Source of the DNA: JBFLVN01 sp040758475
Lineage (GTDB): Bacteria > JAGRBM01
DNA: 6,785 nucleotides
NCBI GenBank assembly: GCA_040758475.1
Contig: JBFLVN010000205.1
Span: forward strand, 1 to 6,785
Direction: 5' to 3'
Within the stretch, counting starts at the first letter, position 1, and every line of letters starts with the position of its first letter. This document shows positions 3,895 to 6,785 of the stretch, piece after piece. The notes beneath the pieces were generated by a model. The model was given only the letters and a program-made list of their open reading frames with translations, searched no databases and was not told the origin of the DNA. A program made the translations under genes and the position numbers.

Positions 3895-6300
3895 ATGCAG
3901 TCACGCGAGGATTTTTCCAGGTTCGTCAGCGCTACGCCGATTCCAACCCAGGGGAAGGACCTGGCCACGGCCTGCGTCCTTTGTTCCCACAACTGCGGCC
4001 TGCGGGTGGATGTGGAAAACAACAAGATCGTCGAAGTCCGGGCGGACGAGAAGAACCCCATCACCCACGGTTATTCCTGCAACAAGGGATATACGATCCC
4101 CCACTACGTGGACCACACCCAGCGCGTTCAGTACCCGATGAAGCGCAAGGCCGACGGGACGTTCGAAAGAATTACCTGGAACCAGGCGATCCTCGAAATC
4201 GGCGGCAAGCTGAGAAGCATTCTCGACAAACATCCGGCCCGCTCGCTCGCCTTGATCGGCGTCGGTGGCCAGGGAAATCACCTGGACGGCCCCTACGCCC
4301 TTCCCTTCCTGGCCGGCACAGGCTCCCCTTGGTGGTTCAACGCGCTGGCCCAGGAAAAAACCCAGCACCCGCTCGTCGATTCCTGGATGTTCAACTCCCC
4401 GCTCTCGGGCTACCTTCACGCCGACATCGAACGCTCCGAGTACGTAATCCTCATCGGGACGAACCCCCTCCTTAGCAACCGGGGGCGGAACGCGAGCGAG
4501 TACGTCAAAGCCTTGAAGAGCGACCCCGGCCGCACGCTCGTCGTGGTAGACCCGCGCGTGACGGAAACTTCCAAGCGCGCCGACCTTCATGTTCCCATCA
4601 AGCCCGGGGCCGACGTGTTTTTCCTCCTGGCCCTGGCGGCCCACATTTCGCAAAAAGACCTCGTAGACCACGATTTCCTGCGAAAGCACGGAAGCGGCGC
4701 GGGGGAAATCCAGAAAGTCCTGCGGGGCGTCGATGTTTCCGAGATGGCAAAACGCTGCGAGCTTCCGGTGGAACAAATCCGGTCCATCGCGGAAGGCTTT
4801 GCCAAGGCCAAGGCCGCCAGCATCTACATCGACCTGGGCGTCGAACAGGGGCGGTTTTCGACTCTCACGGCTTATCTCATCCGCCTCCTCCAGGTGCTCA
4901 CGGGAAATATTGGGAACCTGGGCGGCGCCACGTTCCACGGCCTCTTCTCCCCCAAGAGCCCGCCCCCGCCCAAGGGCCAACCCAAGGCCCTGGTCTCCGG
5001 CATCGAGGGGATCGCGGCGCTCGCCCCCTTCGGCATGTTCTCGCCAAGCCTCGTGCCCGAAGAGATTCTCGTAGACCACCCCGAGCGAATCCGGGCCGTC
5101 ATCGTGGAAGGGGCCAATCCGGCCGTCCAGTTCTCCGATACGAAGCGCTACCGGGAGGCTTTTGAAAAACTCGATCTTCTCGTCGTCATCGATCCGGCTT
5201 TTACCGAGACCGCCCGGCTCGCCCACTACGTCCTTCCGGCGCCCGTCGGGTACGAGAAGTGGGAGTATTCGGGATTTCCCAAGCACTATCCCGAAATCCA
5301 CGCCCAGCTCCGGCCTCCGGTCGTCAGGGGCCCGGAAGAAGCCATTCCCGAGGCGGAGATTTATTCGCGCCTCGCCCGGGCCGTGGGGCTTGTGGAAGAA
5401 CCGCCGCGAATTCTAAAGACACTTGCGAAAAGAGCCCGCTCGCCCCTTGGCGCCGGAGCGTACTTGGCCGCGCTCTTTTCGCTCGCCTTCGCGCTCCCGG
5501 GGAGCGGCCTTCGCACGACGCGCCTCCGGCGGGGCCTGGCCCGCGCCGTCTTCTGGCTCTACGAGACGATGGGCCCCCGCCTCCCCGGAAAGCCCCTCGC
5601 CATCCAATGGATGATGTGCCACGCGTTTGCCCTCACGCGCCGGACGGAAATTCTAAGAAGCCACCCGCGCCTCAAATCCACCCGCAATCCCTTCGCGGTC
5701 GGGGAATTTTTATTCCAGCAGATCCTCGAACACCCCGAAGGCGTGGAAGTAGGCAAGCTCGACGCGGAAAAGAACTTGGAGGAATACATGGGCTTCCCGG
5801 ACAAGAAAATCCGGATCGCCCCCCTTCCCATGCTCTCCGAAATCCGAAGGGCCCTGGCGTGGAGGATGGAGAAAGATCCCGAGTATCCGTTCATCCTGAA
5901 CGGGGGCCAGCGGACCCACTGGAACGCGAACACCGTCCAGCGCAATCCCGCGTGGCGGAAGGGGAAGGGCCCCCACTGCGGCGTGACCCTCCACCCCGTG
6001 GACGCCGATCATTTGGGAGTACACGCCGGGGAACTCGTACGCGTGGAAACCAGGCGCGGGAACGTGGAACTTCCCGCCATCGTGGACGGCGGCGCGCGCC
6101 AGGGGCACATCTCCATCCCCAACGGCTTTGGCCTTGAGTATCCCGACCCGGCGACGGGAAAGCTCGTCCGCACGGGCGTGTGCATCAATGACCTCACCGA
6201 CTCCCACGACCGCGACCCCTTCACCGGCTGCCCGCACCACAAGTACATCGAGTGCAAGGTAAGCGTGGTGGAAAACTCCCAGGAAGCGGGGGCGGCGTGA
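3895..6300 (+). CDS. Molybdopterin-dependent oxidoreductase (BisC/COG0243, DMSO-reductase superfamily) with one [4Fe-4S] site
   Basis: An 801-residue protein in the usual range for the family. The N-terminal [4Fe-4S] motif is Cys27-x2-Cys30-x3-Cys34-x27-Cys62, followed by the NKG and YPMKR segment that leads into the cofactor domains. Further family marks are LIGTNP (186-191), VVVDPRVTETSKRAD (216-230), GNIGNLGGATF (337-347), VEGANPAVQFSD (404-415) and ETARLAHYVLPAP (438-450). The C-terminal dinucleotide-binding domain spans ~665-790 (ILNGGQRTHWNANT, then GVTLHPVDADHLGVHAGELVRV). There is no Tat or Sec signal, so it is probably cytoplasmic. The Mo-ligand segment around AQEKTQHPLVDSWMF (152-166) shows no Cys or Sec; it resembles the 'SVDQ' form of mycobacterial and related formate-dehydrogenase-like proteins, whose reactions are mostly unproven. 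Residues ~519-580 form a hydrophobic/basic insert with a GAYLAALFSLAFALPG stretch. Substrate unknown. It overlaps the NTF2 gene by four bases. The start at 3895 is set by the RBS; an in-frame extension to 3727 is spurious. Confidence 0.9.
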   Translation: MQSREDFSRFVSATPIPTQGKDLATACVLCSHNCGLRVDVENNKIVEVRADEKNPITHGYSCNKGYTIPHYVDHTQRVQYPMKRKADGTFERITWNQAILEIGGKLRSILDKHPARSLALIGVGGQGNHLDGPYALPFLAGTGSPWWFNALAQEKTQHPLVDSWMFNSPLSGYLHADIERSEYVILIGTNPLLSNRGRNASEYVKALKSDPGRTLVVVDPRVTETSKRADLHVPIKPGADVFFLLALAAHISQKDLVDHDFLRKHGSGAGEIQKVLRGVDVSEMAKRCELPVEQIRSIAEGFAKAKAASIYIDLGVEQGRFSTLTAYLIRLLQVLTGNIGNLGGATFHGLFSPKSPPPPKGQPKALVSGIEGIAALAPFGMFSPSLVPEEILVDHPERIRAVIVEGANPAVQFSDTKRYREAFEKLDLLVVIDPAFTETARLAHYVLPAPVGYEKWEYSGFPKHYPEIHAQLRPPVVRGPEEAIPEAEIYSRLARAVGLVEEPPRILKTLAKRARSPLGAGAYLAALFSLAFALPGSGLRTTRLRRGLARAVFWLYETMGPRLPGKPLAIQWMMCHAFALTRRTEILRSHPRLKSTRNPFAVGEFLFQQILEHPEGVEVGKLDAEKNLEEYMGFPDKKIRIAPLPMLSEIRRALAWRMEKDPEYPFILNGGQRTHWNANTVQRNPAWRKGKGPHCGVTLHPVDADHLGVHAGELVRVETRRGNVELPAIVDGGARQGHISIPNGFGLEYPDPATGKLVRTGVCINDLTDSHDRDPFTGCPHHKYIECKVSVVENSQEAGAA

Positions 6301-6767
6301 GGGAAGCGGCTGGGCGATCGAACGGCACCGCTCCCGCGCCGCAGAGCGAGGCGGATTACGCCGCCTGGGTGAAGCTCTTTGCCGAATTCTGGAGAACCCC
6401 CAAGGAAAACCTCCATTTGTTCCGCGAAATGATGGACCCGGAAATCCGGCTCCTGGCGCCGGGCACCCGGCCCACGAAGGGATGGGAAGAGGGGATCGCC
6501 GGATTCGAGCGCCTCCTCGCGGCCCTCCCGGACATGACCGGGAAGATCACGAGATGGAGCGCCACGGGGGAAACTCTTTTTATCGAAATGACGTTCGCCG
6601 CCACCGTGGGTGGGAAAAAGACCGAATGGAAGAACGTGGACCGCTTTCTATTCCGCGGCGCAAAGGCTGTGGAGCGCGTGGCCTATTTCAACCCCCTGAA
6701 ACTCTACGCGGCTTTCTTGATGAGCCCCTCCGGCATCCGGCAGTTCCTGCGGCTGCGGCGGGGTTGA
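6297..6767 (+). CDS. NTF2-fold/SnoaL-like protein coupled to the molybdoenzyme
   Basis: A 156-residue protein from the GTG at 6297. Residues 1-17 are a polar, probably flexible leader. Residues ~20-140 have the cone-shaped alpha+beta pattern of NTF2/SnoaL proteins: helix YAAWVKLFAEFW, DPEIRLLAPGTRPTKGWEEGIAGFERLLAALPDM, strand GETLFIEMTF, then WKNVDRFLF and ERVAYFNPLKLYAAFL. The fold includes enzymes (cyclases, isomerases, dehydratases), binding proteins and accessory subunits, so a reaction cannot be named. The GTG overlaps the oxidoreductase stop as GTGA, with AGGA about a dozen bases upstream, which strongly argues for coupled translation and a shared job. GTG at 6252 is an in-frame alternative but would need a long overlap. 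No signal peptide is seen, so it is likely cytoplasmic. Nothing of note follows in the last 18 bases of the window. Confidence 0.85.
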   Translation: MREAAGRSNGTAPAPQSEADYAAWVKLFAEFWRTPKENLHLFREMMDPEIRLLAPGTRPTKGWEEGIAGFERLLAALPDMTGKITRWSATGETLFIEMTFAATVGGKKTEWKNVDRFLFRGAKAVERVAYFNPLKLYAAFLMSPSGIRQFLRLRRG

Positions 6768-6785
6768 GGCCTGCGACCAAACACT

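Noticed and set aside
3901..5301. 466-codon open frame on the minus strand opposite the oxidoreductase
   Set aside because: It is antisense to a clear, full-length family member in GC-rich DNA, where antisense frames stay open by codon bias. Its translation matches no family I recognise.
5259..6137. 292-codon plus-strand frame within the oxidoreductase
   Set aside because: It is a frame-shifted reading of the oxidoreductase, rich in Pro, Arg and Gly, with no domain pattern.
6252..6296. Upstream GTG start for the NTF2-like gene
   Set aside because: It would need a 49-base overlap with the oxidoreductase and adds a Gly-rich tail. The GTGA overlap at 6297 is the typical coupled start.

Overview
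The window looks like chromosomal DNA from a GC-rich, Gram-negative bacterium. It encodes two signal-peptide-bearing outer-membrane beta-barrel proteins and a lipobox lipoprotein, and it carries a REP-like palindromic repeat of the kind common in Proteobacteria and neighbouring phyla. No rRNA, tRNA, CRISPR array, transposase or phage gene is visible. The sequence alone does not fix the taxon; an environmental proteobacterium or a related phylum is a guess.

Layout. Positions 1-320 hold no convincing gene. They contain hairpin-plus-T-tract structures, the best at 257-288 being a strong intrinsic terminator, and one isolated DnaA-box match. A VOC (glyoxalase-fold) protein with a lipoprotein signal follows at 321-815. 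Next is a two-gene toxin-antitoxin operon: an AbrB/MazE-type antitoxin (891-1325) and a PIN-domain toxin (1329-1733). Its predicted promoter is overlapped by a 19-bp perfect palindrome, a likely autoregulatory operator. Converging on it from the minus strand are two tandem paralogous OmpW-like beta-barrel genes (2993-2394, then 2394-1774) that overlap by one base (TGATG).

Divergent from the barrels is a TetR-family regulator gene (3119-3730). A 26-bp perfect palindrome ends on the first base of its start codon and covers its likely promoter. Between tetR and the next gene lies a ~130-bp structured repeat (3735-3864) made of two head-to-head copies of a double-hairpin unit. Then come a large cytoplasmic molybdopterin oxidoreductase with one [4Fe-4S] site (3895-6300) and an NTF2/SnoaL-like protein (6297-6767), joined by a 4-base GTGA stop/start overlap.

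How the genes may work together. The toxin-antitoxin pair is self-contained, and its toxin gene has less GC-biased codons than its neighbours, suggesting acquisition. The TetR regulator sits between the barrel pair and the molybdoenzyme/NTF2 pair. It certainly looks autoregulatory and might also control either neighbour. The strict coupling of a molybdopterin oxidoreductase to an NTF2-fold protein under a TetR-family neighbour suggests a small-molecule catabolic or detoxification unit, but the substrate cannot be read from the sequence. No single element here is clearly a new defence or mobile system. The most unusual items are the two promoter-embedded palindromes, the paired double-hairpin repeat, the exported VOC lipoprotein and the MoOR-NTF2 pair.
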